From assembly GCF_047948215.1 (NCBI RefSeq), contig NC_134460.1, forward strand, positions 150,220,049 through 150,284,048: a stretch of 64,000 nt of DNA, read 5' to 3'. Shown here piece by piece: positions 35,283 through 45,609 of this stretch. Below the pieces are notes generated by a model that saw only the letters and a program-made list of their open reading frames with translations, was not told the origin of the DNA and did no database searches. Source of the DNA: Lycorma delicatula. Its lineage: Eukaryota; Arthropoda; Insecta; Hemiptera; Fulgoridae. Each line of letters opens with the position of its first letter. Within the stretch, counting starts at the first letter, position 1. The position numbers were made by a program, and so were the translations under genes.

Positions 35283-36150
35283 GAATTTCTAGCATCCGCG
35301 CCTCGGTAAGGGTATATTTAGCCGGTTATGGCTCGCTTCCGCTCGCCCTTCCCGTCAAGCCAGAAGGTTCTGCCCCTTGAACCTGCTGTGTTCATTAAAC
35401 TCATGCTCTCTTCTTTCTTTTTAGCCTCCGGAATCACCGTAAGCTATTACTTCAGAGGATGATATGTATGATGTTAATGAAGTGTAGTCTTGTACGCTTT
35501 CAGATCGAACGTACTGGAGACGTGTAGTTAATTGCCAATGAATATCGGTATCCACAATCTAGTATTCATATCCGTATAAAAGTAACTGCCTTTACTAGGC
35601 TTTGAACTTTAGAACTCTTGTGAGAATAATAATGATAAATAAAAATTAAAACCTGTTCACCTTATAAAATGTATCAGTGGATTGCAATTTCTTCAGAGCA
35701 GCAGTTAGTATAGGACCCGAAACGTTTGATCGAAGAATATATGTTTCAAAACAGCCGGGCTCCATCTTAAAAATATTACTTATAACTGGTTACCCGTACT
35801 TGGTATGTGTAAAAATGTATTTTTCCGGGTTTCTAAAAATATTAAAAATCTATTTTAACGTTTTAGACTCGGAATTTTAAAGAATCTAGAATTTAATTTT
35901 TAGATCTTCACATGCAGTTATACACAAAAAAATCAAACTGATATCTTCATTTGTTACAGAGAATTTAAAAAAAATAGTAAATCTCATTATTACTCCATTT
36001 TCACTCTTTAAACTTGGAATTTCGAAAAATCCTTTTTTTAGTGTACACTTACACCGTAAGGAGAACGAGCATACCGATTTTCATGAAACTATGTTCATTA
36101 GATTTTGCTGGGCGTTGATAAATCGGTCAGGACATGTTTTTTTATACTCG
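35283..36150 (+). repeat. Family D copy 4, interrupted by SINE1
   Basis: It starts GCATCCGCGCCTCGGTAAGG and continues through TATTTAGCCGGTTATGGCTC and GCCAGAAGGTTCTGCCCCTT. After the SINE at 35412-35614 it resumes at GTGAGAATAATAATG, passes GTATAGGACCCGAAACG and ends with GGGCGTTGATAAATCGGTCA. The middle 18000-18250 segment of copy 1 is deleted here. Confidence 0.75.
35412..35614 (-). repeat. SINE1, 5'-truncated, nested in family D
   Basis: A minus-strand copy truncated just upstream of the B-box. The tail CTTTCTTTTTAGCCTCCGG is at the left. CTCTT on both sides (35407-35411 and 35615-35619) is a short possible target duplication, and removing the insert restores continuity with the 17.7-kb family D copy. 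Body and tail carry many substitutions, so it is an older copy. Confidence 0.78.
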
Positions 36151-36159
36151 TAGGTGCAG

Positions 36160-37195
36160 ATTTATCTTAATCGACATAATTTTTATAGAATTACGTTGGG
36201 ATCACAGTAAAGATTTGTTTAATATCAGTTAAGTAATATTTCAGAAATATGCCTGGAACGTCACTCTCCTACGCAGTTCTTAGTGAAAAACGGTTTTTGC
36301 CGTTTTCCCAATACCTGCAATTTTAATTTTTGTTTGAAGCATATTAAAATCTCAAAATGAATCTTCCCCTCTCACGGGAATATCAACTTTTTTATTATTT
36401 TTTTCCTCATAATTTACTTATTCAAAAATTTATTAGGAAAAAAAAATTAAAGCCTACATTTTTTCAACACATCTTGCGTAACAAGAAAACGTTTTAATAT
36501 TGCTTGGGAATTTAGTCCTGTAAATGATAACAAAGTCGTTTTTGTTTATTATTTTTTTTAAGAGGTGGAGGAACCCCATTTACGAGCTCCTAGGTATTGT
36601 TGGGCTTGCTTAGAGGTTCCGCAAGATGTTATTAAATGCGTATGTGTTCCTGCGCACTACCGACTAAACCTCCACTCCTGGCTACCCACTCTTCTTGGTA
36701 CAGCTGGTGTTCATTACTTCAGGAAGGGGGAATACACACGCATTCAGACTCCAGTCAACGGACACCGACCTCACATCACAAGATACCAAACATCAGACTA
36801 AAATGTCACCACACACTCCACGATATCCAAACATCAGTCAGAATACATACCTCACGCCGCACACTCCACACATCACATCAAATCACATAATCGCTTTGGT
36901 CTCTTTTAACTTCGAATAACTTTTTCGCCTTTTTCTAACAAAATCTTGGACAATATTATTTCCTATGTAATTGTTGACTGGAAAAAACGTTTTAAAGTTT
37001 TCCAGATTTTATTATTATTTAAAACAATTTTGGAAATACTAGTTTTTTTAAGATGTAAATTATTAACATTCTTGCTGTCATGAGTGCTTCTTATGTTAGT
37101 TATTTTTCGGAGTAAATTTTACCTTTACGCTAACTATTTTCACAAAAGTTCTTTAATCAATATATAATTTTTATTTATTAATTTTTCTTGATGAT
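36160..37195. other. Unassigned, with a G+C-richer patch
   Basis: About 1 kb. The patch 36563-36900 is G+C-richer and ends in a CA-rich stretch (ACACTCCACACATCACATC). Overlapping plus-strand frames of 74-84 residues all cross it, which suggests low-complexity openness and not a gene. I do not recognise it. Confidence 0.35.
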
Positions 37196-37199
37196 GGTC

Positions 37200-37580
37200 T
37201 TTCGATATGTTCTTAAATCAGACACAATGTTACAAAGAACTTTGTTTCAACCCCGAAGTGCATAAAAAGGAGTTAGATTCTACATTAAAGAATTATTCCC
37301 CTTCGTTTTCGACGGTAAAAAATAGTGCGCTGCTGAATTTAAACGTGGTCGTACATCTATTGAAGATGATGAACGCCCGGGGGGCGCCCACAAACCGTTA
37401 GTGACGAAACCACCACCAAAATCCACAATGTCGTATTAAATGATCGCCGATTGATTCTACGGGAGCTTGCTGACTGCATATATCAGTTAGATCTTGTTCA
37501 CTTTACGGCGATTCGAAATTGCACGGAAATCTCTCGGGAAATGATTCTACAGCCAAAAATAAGGACAAAAGTTGACGTAA
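37200..37580 (+). pseudogene. Mariner transposase N-terminal fragment, family 3
   Basis: Plus-strand reading gives LDSTLKNYSPSFSTVKNSA, then, one frame over, EFKRGRTSIEDDERPG. Later comes a block like SYILNDRRLTLRELADCIY (about 37440-37480). This is the order of the two helix-turn-helix regions of a mariner transposase; the IEDDERPG linker is diagnostic. The catalytic domain and TIRs are missing. It differs in sequence from both mariner families at 13.8-15.7 kb. Confidence 0.75.
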
Positions 37581-37689
37581 ACAAAAGTCAGAAAACTGTT
37601 CGTTATCGAGTTTCGGCTTGTGATACATCTAGCCTGCTTTCTGCTCCCTCTGTAAAATTAAATCGTACTAAAATTATTGGGGTACAAAT

Positions 37690-38410
37690 TTGATGTTTCT
37701 TTATGGTTTTTGATGTAAAAAATTGAATAAAGGTTATCCAGGACCTCTAACTCGCTTAGGTTTTAAATAAAAACACGAAAACGTTTTGTCGGAAAATACA
37801 CTTTTTAGGTTCGGAATAAAGTCATTTTGTTTATCTATAAACAAATTAAGATTATCTTTGTAGAGAATATAACGTTGAGAAAATTTATTAAGTATCGTGT
37901 ATTAAAATTAAACAAAATTCGACAAGTTCAACTTTAATTAAACAAAACACACAGATCTGATCGGAAAAGTAATACGATTTTAAACGGAATAATTTACTTA
38001 CAAATGTTCAAAATTTTGAAAATCATCCTTCTAAAACGTAATAAAACTTTTTTTTCATAGGTTAGCAATGGCAGTTTATCAAAAATAAAGTTTAGCGTCT
38101 AGAATTTGAATATTCATTTAAACGGTGTGTGTGCTGTTATTAGCGACACAAAAGACGAACTTTGTTTGTCGGAACCGCTTCTTGTCTCATCTCTTCCGAG
38201 CAAAGAAGACTGGTTATGCGGCGAAATTTTAATTCCAAAACTTTTGATGACGCGACAAGAAAATCTCAGCCCCGGGATCAGAACTACCTTACCGCCGTCT
38301 GACGTTCTCTAAATCGCTACGAAGGGTGTGACGAGGTGCAAAACAAACATAGCTGAACGGAGGGTTCATCGAGGGGGACACAAGATGTCGGTGCGGAAGG
38401 AATCGGAACT
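37690..38410. other. A+T-rich DNA, nothing recognised
   Basis: About 720 bp. The 68-residue plus-strand frame at 38106-38312 has no family I recognise. Confidence 0.35.
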
Positions 38411-38418
38411 ACGAACAC

Positions 38419-38598
38419 CTTTTTTTTTTAGCCTCCCGGACCACCGTTAGGTATTGCTTCAGAGGATGAAATGAAATTTTATACTCGTTATTGCAGTTTT
38501 ATTTTTGTGTGAAAATGCCATTCCTGATCGGGATTTGAACCCGGGACCTCCGGATGAAAGGCCGAGAAGCTACTACCACTCGCGCCGCGGCGGCCAGC
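38419..38598 (-). repeat. SINE2, complete copy of a second tRNA-derived family
   Basis: A 180-bp minus-strand SINE flanked by ACGAACAC (38411-38418 and 38599-38606). Its head is tRNA-like: GCGCGAGTGGTAGTAGC (A-box region), a CTTTCATCC loop, and the near-consensus B-box GGGTTCAAATCCC (about 38534-38546). The tail CATCCTCTGAAGCAATACC, an AACGGTGG block and GGGAGGCTAAA, then an A run, is closely related to the SINE1 tail. The acceptor stem is not intact, so it is not a working tRNA gene. Confidence 0.87.
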
Positions 38599-38609
38599 AC
38601 GAACACTTC

Positions 38610-40475
38610 CTGGTATGCTGCCAGATGATACATTCCTGCTCTACGACTAGCTGATATAAAACGACGAAAAATATATCTACGTAGCCGAGTATTGGAAGAA
38701 TCAAAGTAATCCGCTTTGCGGATACGGAAACAGAACATATTTTAACGAGAAACGGAATAAATTTGTACCAGGAAACCCATAAGAAGTCGTTATTTAATAT
38801 TATTTTTCGTGTATTGTCTTTGTACACTATAGTTTCCATAGATACTTTACATTTTGATCTTGTTCTAAAAAATATTTTGCTTTATTTCTCTATTTAAAAA
38901 TTTAAGTAAAATTAAATAATACTTTCTGGAATAAAAGAAAGAAAAGATAAATGTATATCGCGTAGAGGTTTTAAACAATAGTACAGTGCAAAAAAAATAT
39001 ATTAGATGCGCTTATTCTATCATTAATTTTTCGCACACTAAATTTTATAATTTATGTTTAGTGATTATTGTTACTGTAATAAAAATATTCTTTATCGGTT
39101 TCGTGAGTAATATATTTTTACCTACGGTATATTTAAAAAATTGCAAAGAATATGAAAATGAATTATCGGAACATCTTCCTCGGTACATTACCGCCTAATA
39201 CTTTATATATAAAACTGGATTAACAGATATATGGTTTCGAGAATGTAGCGTATAAAATACAAGGTTATATTAACCTTTTTTTAATATTATTTATTTAAGT
39301 ATCACTCCTTTAGTAGGATAATAATTCACATTATCCGAATCCTATTATGTTGTATGTATATTACATATTCTCTCATTCCGTATTCATTTATAGTCGTGCA
39401 AATCATGCGGGTAACTTGTTCTATAATCTCCCTTAATTTATTCCGCAATTTATTAAATATAATATAAATTTTATTTTACCTATTCTTTGATAATAAATAT
39501 TATAAAAATATCGTTTTTAAATTTTACGATTGTGTTTTTTTTTAGATTGATTATTTACGAATGTCTGTTTTCATTCTAACGGTAGGATTACGATAAATTT
39601 TGTATGTGTATTTGTATTTTAAAGGTTATTACTAAGCCCCAGGTGTTCAGCGATAAAGTTCACTAATTGCTCCTAACATATCGCATCAAAACTACACCGG
39701 TTCTGAACATCCTGGTTTCGTAAGCGTGATTTTAACGGTGATCTGGCAAACCTAAAGATTACTCGATAGGAAAGAATGGATTCAAGGTTACGAAAAATAG
39801 GAAAACGGTGAGAAAGGACGACCTTGGAAAAATTGTAATGCGAGACCGGCGCCTAAGTTTGAAGTTCATTCTAGATATCCAGATATTTTTCCTGAATCAA
39901 AGTAGGGGCATTTTTATCCAAAATCTAAAGCATCGACGTGGTTAACTATTTCGTTGTCGTCTGGGTTAAGTGTATGCTGTGAAAAAATGTTTTTCTTCCA
40001 TCGGTTAAATAGATCTAAAAGAAATGGATATTTCCTGAACTAATACCTTTGTTCATGCGTGGAATTTGCAAGTATCGGATTGAACAAAACTGAAGAAAAT
40101 TTACTATTTGTTGATGGACAAATTTATGGATCATGTTTTTTTTTACTATTCCGTCGGAATTATGTTGATAAATCTTTATCGGTTGCTATAATTGTACAGT
40201 TATATGCGACTCGATATGAATCGAGCTATTACTGAAATCGCCTTTACACTATCAAGAATAATACGATTTTTTTGGTAGGATTACTAAGGAAAATAAGAGG
40301 GCAGTGGTTTCCGATCGCCTTATCAACGGAATGATAATACGGTATATATTGCTGCATATTAGCTAGCCGATACCATTTACATCTAATTCAGTTAGCTTAT
40401 AGAGTTGAACTAAAGTAGTTGCGCGTACGAATGTTGAGGCGGCTGATTCACAAGCATCTCCTGTAAATCCTGATG
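38610..40475. other. A+T-rich DNA, unassigned
   Basis: About 1.9 kb. 39640-40300 is slightly more complex and in one frame reads NLLFVDGQIYGSCF, vaguely like a pogo-type DDE block. I cannot support a call. 40300-40400 weakly resembles 24850-24950. Confidence 0.35.
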
Positions 40476-41101
40476 CATATTGTTACCACATATATGCGTA
40501 ATTTAATATCGGCGGGCGAACACGGTAGCAACAATGTGAGCACACAGTATACGTACGTGCTATACAAGCATCACTACCTCCGCGTAGATGACCGCGCAGT
40601 TCTCTTACCATAGCGGCACTACAGCCCCACCACTCTCAGCTCCAATAAAACAGTGTGCACGAGAGTGAATTTTCAAATCAACGTCGACCACCGCCTGGAG
40701 AAGATCAAGAAGACAGAAGAACTTCCCTGGCCGCCTTAACGTGGGACCTCGCGGCGGATGCCAACATCCTTTCTGGAGCAGCAGGCCTGGCCAGCACGCC
40801 GAGGAAGCCGCTGGACGCGGACGCTACCTTCCCGCTCCAGCTCGCCGGGCTTCAATCGCCCTGGTCGGCGGAATCAGCAGCAGTAGCCGGCCCAGCGTGG
40901 GATCGCTCGGGGAGAACCGAACCGAACCGGCGAAGGTCGACCGACACTGTGGGGCTCTGGGGGCCACCGCTGCCACGCTGTATTGGGTACCCCTGCCGAT
41001 GAGGGAAAGCGGTAACTTTAATGGAGAAGCCGCAACTCCCCGACTTCGCCGGAGACCAGCTTCCGGACCCAACATCTCTTTTCAGAGCTAACGAAAAAGA
41101 C

Positions 41102-41117
41102 GGCCCTTTTCAGGGCC
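41102..41117 (+). promoter_or_regulatory. Histone-type 3' stem-loop, unit 1
   Basis: GGCCCTTTTCAGGGCC is a perfect 6-bp stem with the TTTC tetraloop, preceded by an A-rich AACGAAAAAGAC and followed by ACCAC. All of this matches the metazoan histone mRNA stem-loop bound by SLBP. At 41138 a GAGCTGTGGAAG motif lies 21 nt downstream, where a U7-pairing histone downstream element would be. Confidence 0.82.
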
Positions 41118-41161
41118 ACCACAAGTTTATGAATTACGAGCTGTGGAAGCCATTCGACAAC

Positions 41162-41176
41162 AGCCTTCTCAGGGCT
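41162..41176 (+). promoter_or_regulatory. Histone-type 3' stem-loop, unit 2 (degraded)
   Basis: AGCCTTCTCAGGGCT followed by ACCA. Relative to unit 1 one C of the stem is missing, giving a shortened stem with a G-T pair. A related downstream block AAGCTATCGATGCC starts at 41199. Confidence 0.65.
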
Positions 41177-41228
41177 ACCATAAGTTTGTGACTACAACAA
41201 GCTATCGATGCCAATCGATGACACAGAC

Positions 41229-41244
41229 GGCCCTTTTCAGGGCT
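41229..41244 (+). promoter_or_regulatory. Histone-type 3' stem-loop, unit 3
   Basis: GGCCCTTTTCAGGGCT has the same tetraloop with one terminal G-T wobble, followed by ACCA. ACGTGCGGTCGAAGCC begins 22 nt downstream, aligned with the GAGCTGTGGAAGCC of unit 1. Confidence 0.75.
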
Positions 41245-41299
41245 ACCATAAGGTTAGTAAGTGTCACGTGCGGTCGAAGCCATTCGGTAACAACATATA

Positions 41300-41810
41300 T
41301 ATGAATATATATGAGGGATTGATGGCATTAAAATCTGGAAAGTTTGAAAATTTTTCCCTTTGGAAATTAAAAAGTTGTGGCATGTAAAATTCTTTTATCA
41401 TTAATAGTTCCGCAAATGTTATTTTTATCGAAATATATTTTTTTTAAATACAATATTAAATCGTTTATTGTAAACAAAATGATACCTCATTTATTCAAAT
41501 CCATTGTTAAATAGCTGCAATATGGCTGAAATTGTTACAGTAGAACACCAAAAATATGCTACGTAATCTAAATGTTAAAAAAAATTGTCAAAATGCATGA
41601 TTTCCATTCGCATCTCTATAAATTTGAAGATATCGGATTTTACGTTTAGTAGTTTTCTTCTAATACATTAAAAAGATCTTATGTTAATGCTCTACATTTA
41701 ATTAAAATGTCTCCTTGTAATACAAATAATAATTTAGTAGTTTAGTATTGTTTTAATGAATTCAAATGTTCTTGACAATATAACCGTATTGCTCCACTAG
41801 CTTATCAAAA
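41300..41810. other. A+T-rich DNA, nothing recognised
   Basis: About 500 bp between the LTR and the next transposon with no features. Confidence 0.4.
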
Positions 41811-41812
41811 AT

Positions 41813-43018
41813 ACAGTAGCCCTGAAAAATCTGAACCCCGGGTAATGTGAACTCAAAAAAATATTAAAAAAATTAATTTTACATTGGTATTTTCCAAATT
41901 TACAAGAAGCCGTGTGTTTATTACGTTCCTCTCTATCCTTTGCGCTAACATTACTGGTAATCATAAATTACAACTTTTGTAAAGTAAAGCTAAAAATCAA
42001 AGGGCGTTTAGAAATTTTTTATCGCCGATCAAATATACAAATCAAGTAAATGCTTAGATGAATGTTCGCATTTAAAATCCATAAATTTGGAAGAAAAAGC
42101 TCTGTTAATTGATAATTATCCAGGACATCCGAACCTGGAACAGGGTTGACTAGTGAAGATGGAAAAACAACCGCTTTGTTCTTGCTAACAGATTGCAGTC
42201 ACTTTAAAACCGACGGACCAAAACGTGATCCAATCGATTAAAATTAAATACAGAAAAGACCTTTTCCAACTCATTTCCCAAAATGATAACATAGTAGCAT
42301 ATTAAAAAAATTAATCGGAAAAATGTTGTGATTTCTCTTGCTGTTGTTTGGGATTCCATTGACAAGGAATTTGAGCGTCATGGGAAAACTTTTACCTACT
42401 ACGACTAAAGGTAATGAAAATGTAGACACTAGTCTCAGTAAACAAATAGAAAGCGTGGTAGAAGTGACTACAACTGTTAACCTTGAACCGGAATAAGAAA
42501 AGAAGATATTACGAAACGGAGTAACGTAGACGCGAAAAGATGTTTCCGAATTAAATCCGACGATGACACAATGAATCGGTACGACAAGGGCTAGGTGAAA
42601 ATTTTGAAAATGATGACGATGAAATTGAAATAGTAGCGAAGAGCGTAAAGCATGAAGAAGCAGTAAAATATTTAACACTTGTACTCAGTGGGGAACAGAA
42701 AATAACATTCCACCGCACAAATACTTTCATCGGCTCAAATAAGAAAAGACGCGGTAACTTCAATGAAACAGACAGAAATCACAGACTTTTTAAAGAAACA
42801 ATACTAAATCCATTTTTCCAATGTAAATATCAATACAGTAAGAAAACAAAAGCGTTATTTGTATACTAAGAAAGAATTTCAGCACTTATTTCGACTTCCA
42901 AAATAACAGATAACCTGTCCTGTACATTTTAAGTTGAACCCTCGATAAACCGAATTTTTCGTAATCTGAACAGCCACGGATTTTTATAAGTTCGGATTTT
43001 TCAGTGGCTTCTGCAATT
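41813..43018 (+). mobile_element. Tigger/jerky-like pogo element, 1.2 kb
   Basis: The left end CAGTAGCCCTGAAAAATCTG and the reverse complement of the right end, CAGAAGCCACTGAAAAATCC, form an inverted terminal repeat of about 25 bp, as in pogo/Tigger elements. The 1.2-kb span carries the C-terminal half of a DDE_1 transposase on the plus strand. It is an internally deleted element, separate in TIR sequence from the Tigger at 57840-61995. Confidence 0.78.
42070..42880 (+). pseudogene. Tigger/jerky-like DDE_1 transposase C-terminal pseudogene
   Basis: Plus-strand blocks: KALLIDNYPGHPN with an intact second catalytic Asp (about 42096-42135), TLKPTDQNVIQSIKIKYRKD (about 42190-42255), NVVISLAVVWDSIDKEFERH (about 42321-42380), then a Ser/Thr/Glu-rich stretch and, near the end, KIFNTCTQWG followed by ENN. 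These match the second half of the DDE_1 domain and the C-terminus of Tigger/jerky-like proteins. The usual LPPNxTxxxQPxDQxVI block is partly changed (KPTDQ). Stops and frame changes occur throughout, and the helix-turn-helix and CENP-B domains are deleted. A 135-residue minus-strand frame over this region is antisense. Confidence 0.78.
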
Positions 43019-43024
43019 CAAGGA

Positions 43025-43840
43025 AGAATGGAACATAAAATAGCAATTTCTAAGCTCTGTTCATGTAATTGTAAAATAGACAAACATGGACGTTCTCTCT
43101 TTTCTTCTTGTCCGTTGTAATCGACATATGTTAGCGGAAAGATCACAGTTACGTATACAGCGATTTGTTATTAATTAAACTTTTTAGAAATAAGGTTTAT
43201 AAGGTTTTAGAAATAAGGTTCATTCTCAACTGGTTTTGAGAATGAACCGCACGCTCTTGAACTTGGTATTTGATTACTCGGTACTTGAATACAACCGCAT
43301 TTAATTTCGGCCGATTGAAATAAGTTCTAAGTATATAAAAATCACTGTTAACTGATCATCTCAAATTTAACAAAGTGATGATAATTGGATATCCCAACTT
43401 TTTTGCGATCTGAATACAAAAATAGAATGGTGGTTGTTGACAAATAATTTTTGTGTGCAATGAAAAATCTTACAAACAAGTGTTTTGACTCTATGATAAC
43501 AGATTTTGAAACATGCGTGTACTATTTTATCCCACAATCAAAACCAGCAAGTAGGCGATGATAATTCAAACTCAACTCCACTGCGGATAGTAAAAAAAAA
43601 AACAAAAAAAATCAAATATTCATGTAGAAAAGTTAGCGGAACCATTTTATGGGATTAATCAGAGGAATTTCTTCAGATTTTTTATAGGATAAAGAACTAC
43701 CTGTATACTCTATACTCTGGTACTCAGAGAGCAGAACTTGGCTCTGCACTGCTACTCTTTTATTTTAAGCGTAGTGAAAAGTCCAACTTGTAATTCCTTC
43801 CAAAAGTAATCCATATTTTATACTTATTTCTTCTCGGAAA
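43025..43840. other. A+T-rich DNA, nothing recognised
   Basis: About 0.8 kb between the Tigger-like element and the LINE; no supported features. Confidence 0.35.
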
Positions 43841-43855
43841 TAATGCTTGCCCTTT

Positions 43856-45598
43856 TTTATTTTTTGACTTCATTCATTTGCTTAGTTTGATACAGCGCCC
43901 CAAAATTCCCTATCTAGTGCCAGTCATTTCATTTCGGTATACATCCTACATCTCTAACAATTTGTTTTACATATGCCAAACGTTGCCTGTCTGCACAATT
44001 TTTTTCATTTCCAATATCAATACGAATATTCCAGAATGCCTTATTATTTGGCTTTTAAGTATTATCTCTTTTAACTATATATTTCCAAATGCTTCTTTCT
44101 TCATCAATTTACCGCAACAACTCTTTACTTGTCACGTTATCCACCTATCTAATTTTTGACATTCTCCTATAGCACCGCATTTCAAAAGCTTCTAATCTTT
44201 TCTTCTCAGGTACTCCGATCGTCCAAGTTTCACTTCCGTATAAAGCTACGCTCCAAACATATTCTTTCAAAAATCGTTTCCTGACAATTAAATTAATTTT
44301 TGATGTAATTGAAATATATTACTGACTGAAAGCTCATTTCGCCTGTGTTATTCGGCGTTTTATATCACTCCTGCTTCATCCTTCTCTAGTAATTCTACTT
44401 CCCAAATAACAAAATTCTTCTACCTCCATAATCTTCATTTCATTTTTCATTTTTATATTCAGTGGTTCATCTACATTATTCCTATTATATATCATTACTT
44501 TCGTTTTGTTCTTGTTTATTTTCATGCGATAGTTCTTGCGTAGGACTTCATCCATACCGTTCATTGTTTGTTCTAAATCTTTTTTACTTTCAACTAGAAT
44601 TACTATGTCATCAGCAAATCGAAGCATCTTTATCTTTTCATCTTGTACTGTTACTTCGGATCTAAATTGTTCTTTAACATCATTAATTGCTAGATCTATG
44701 TAAAGATTAAAAAGTAACAGGGATAGGGAACATCCTTGTCGGACTCCCTTTCTTATTACGGCTTCATCCTTATGTTCTTCGATTATTACTGTTGCTGTTT
44801 GGTTCCTGTAAATGTTAGTAATTATTCTTTTATCTCTGTCTTTGAACCCTAACTTTTTTAAAATGCTGAACATTTTATTCCAGTCTACCGTATCGAATGC
44901 TTTTCTAGGTCTATAAATGCCAAGTATGTAGGTTTGTTTTTGTTTAATCTTACTTCTAATATTAATCTGAGACCTAAAATTGCTTCCTTTGTCCCTATAG
45001 TTTTCCTGAACCAAACTGGTCTTCTAAAACTACTTCCACTTTGCTTCTATATAGAATTCTAGTTAAGATTTGTTAAGCCAATTGTTCTGTGTTCTTCACA
45101 TTTATGTGCTCCTCCTTTCTTTGGTATTATGACAATAACACTCTTTTTGAAATCTGACGGAACTTTCCCTTTTTCGTAAATATTACACGCCAGTTTGTAT
45201 AATTTATATCGCCTCCTCGCATGCACTACGCAGTGATTCTGCAGGTATCCTACCTTCTATTCCACCGATTCATTTCACACCTTTTCTTCAGGTATTTAAA
45301 CTCCAATCTACATTTCATTATCACTAAATTATGATCACTATCAATGTCTACTCCTGGATGTTCTTTGCAGTCGAGGAGTTGATTTATAAATCTTTGTTTA
45401 ACAATGATATCTACCTGATACCTTGCAGTATTACCAGTTTTTCCACGTATATATTCTTCTATTATGATTTTTAAACTGGGTGTTGGCAATTACTAAATTA
45501 TATTTCGTGCAGAATTCAATAAGTCGGTCCTCTCTTTCATTACTTTTGTCCAACCCGTATTCACTCGCAATATTTCCTTCCTTGATTCATAGAGGGAA
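43856..45598 (-). mobile_element. RTE-like LINE copy 2, 1.74 kb
   Basis: Minus-strand LINE with a perfect 11-bp target duplication GCTTGCCCTTT (43845-43855 and 45599-45609). It is 5'-truncated inside the endonuclease domain, and its 3' end matches the other two copies with more substitutions. It is the longest LINE of this family here and the only one with part of the endonuclease. The A tail is short and interrupted. Confidence 0.88.
44376..45590 (-). pseudogene. Endonuclease-reverse transcriptase, RTE-like, broken
   Basis: Reading down the minus strand: an endonuclease C-terminus (45590-45250) with NTARYQVDIIVKQRF, then VDIDSDHNLVIMKC, whose SDH is a catalytic signature of the APE-type endonuclease; a degraded linker; then a 212-residue open frame (45014-44376). 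That frame holds RPRKAFDTVDWNKMF (the first polymerase Asp sits in AFD; family DLEKAFD), VRQGCSLSLLLFNLYID, and KMLRFADDIVILVE, in which FADD at 44607-44618 is the catalytic loop. It ends in EEFCYLGSRITREG. Below 44376 the C-terminal domain continues in other frames to about 43860. Stops between the domains make it inactive. No RNase H domain is seen, as expected for the RTE-like group. Confidence 0.88.
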
Positions 45599-45609
45599 GC
45601 TTGCCCTTT

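Larger units (their letters stand above)
40481..41293 (+). mobile_element. Putative solo LTR with histone-type stem-loops
   Basis: An 813-bp G+C-rich block bounded by TGTTACC at the left and GGTAACAA at the right, which are inverted termini. CATAT flanks it on both sides (40476-40480 and 41294-41298) as a 4-5-bp target duplication. No internal domain, primer-binding site or second LTR is present, so it is read as a solo LTR. An AATAAA at 40644-40649 could be a polyadenylation signal or TATA-like element. The long open frames at 40655-41091 lack a good ATG context and follow from high G+C. The last 200 bp hold three tandem histone-type stem-loops. Superfamily is unknown. Confidence 0.68.

Noticed and set aside
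36565..36920. Three overlapping plus-strand frames near 36.6-36.9 kb
   Set aside because: All three frames are open over the same CA-rich patch, which indicates low complexity and not coding. No motif seen.
38520..38598. Functional tRNA gene on the minus strand
   Set aside because: The B-box is good, but no intact acceptor stem was found. The unit continues into a SINE tail with flanking direct repeats.
39640..40300. Pogo-type transposase fragment (NLLFVDGQIYGSCF)
   Set aside because: A single weak block with no neighbouring conserved motifs; not enough to support a call.
40655..41091. Long overlapping open frames (115-116 residues on the plus strand, 83 on the minus) in the G+C-rich block as a gene
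   Set aside because: Several frames on both strands are open at once, as expected from high G+C. The first frame begins at GTG, not ATG, and no domain is recognisable. The block lies within LTR-like termini.
41102..41244. 3' end of a host histone gene
   Set aside because: No histone coding sequence lies upstream on the plus strand. Three stem-loops in tandem within LTR-like termini fit a mobile element better.
42271..42678. 135-residue minus-strand hydrophobic protein
   Set aside because: It is the antisense of the Tigger/jerky-like transposase remnant.
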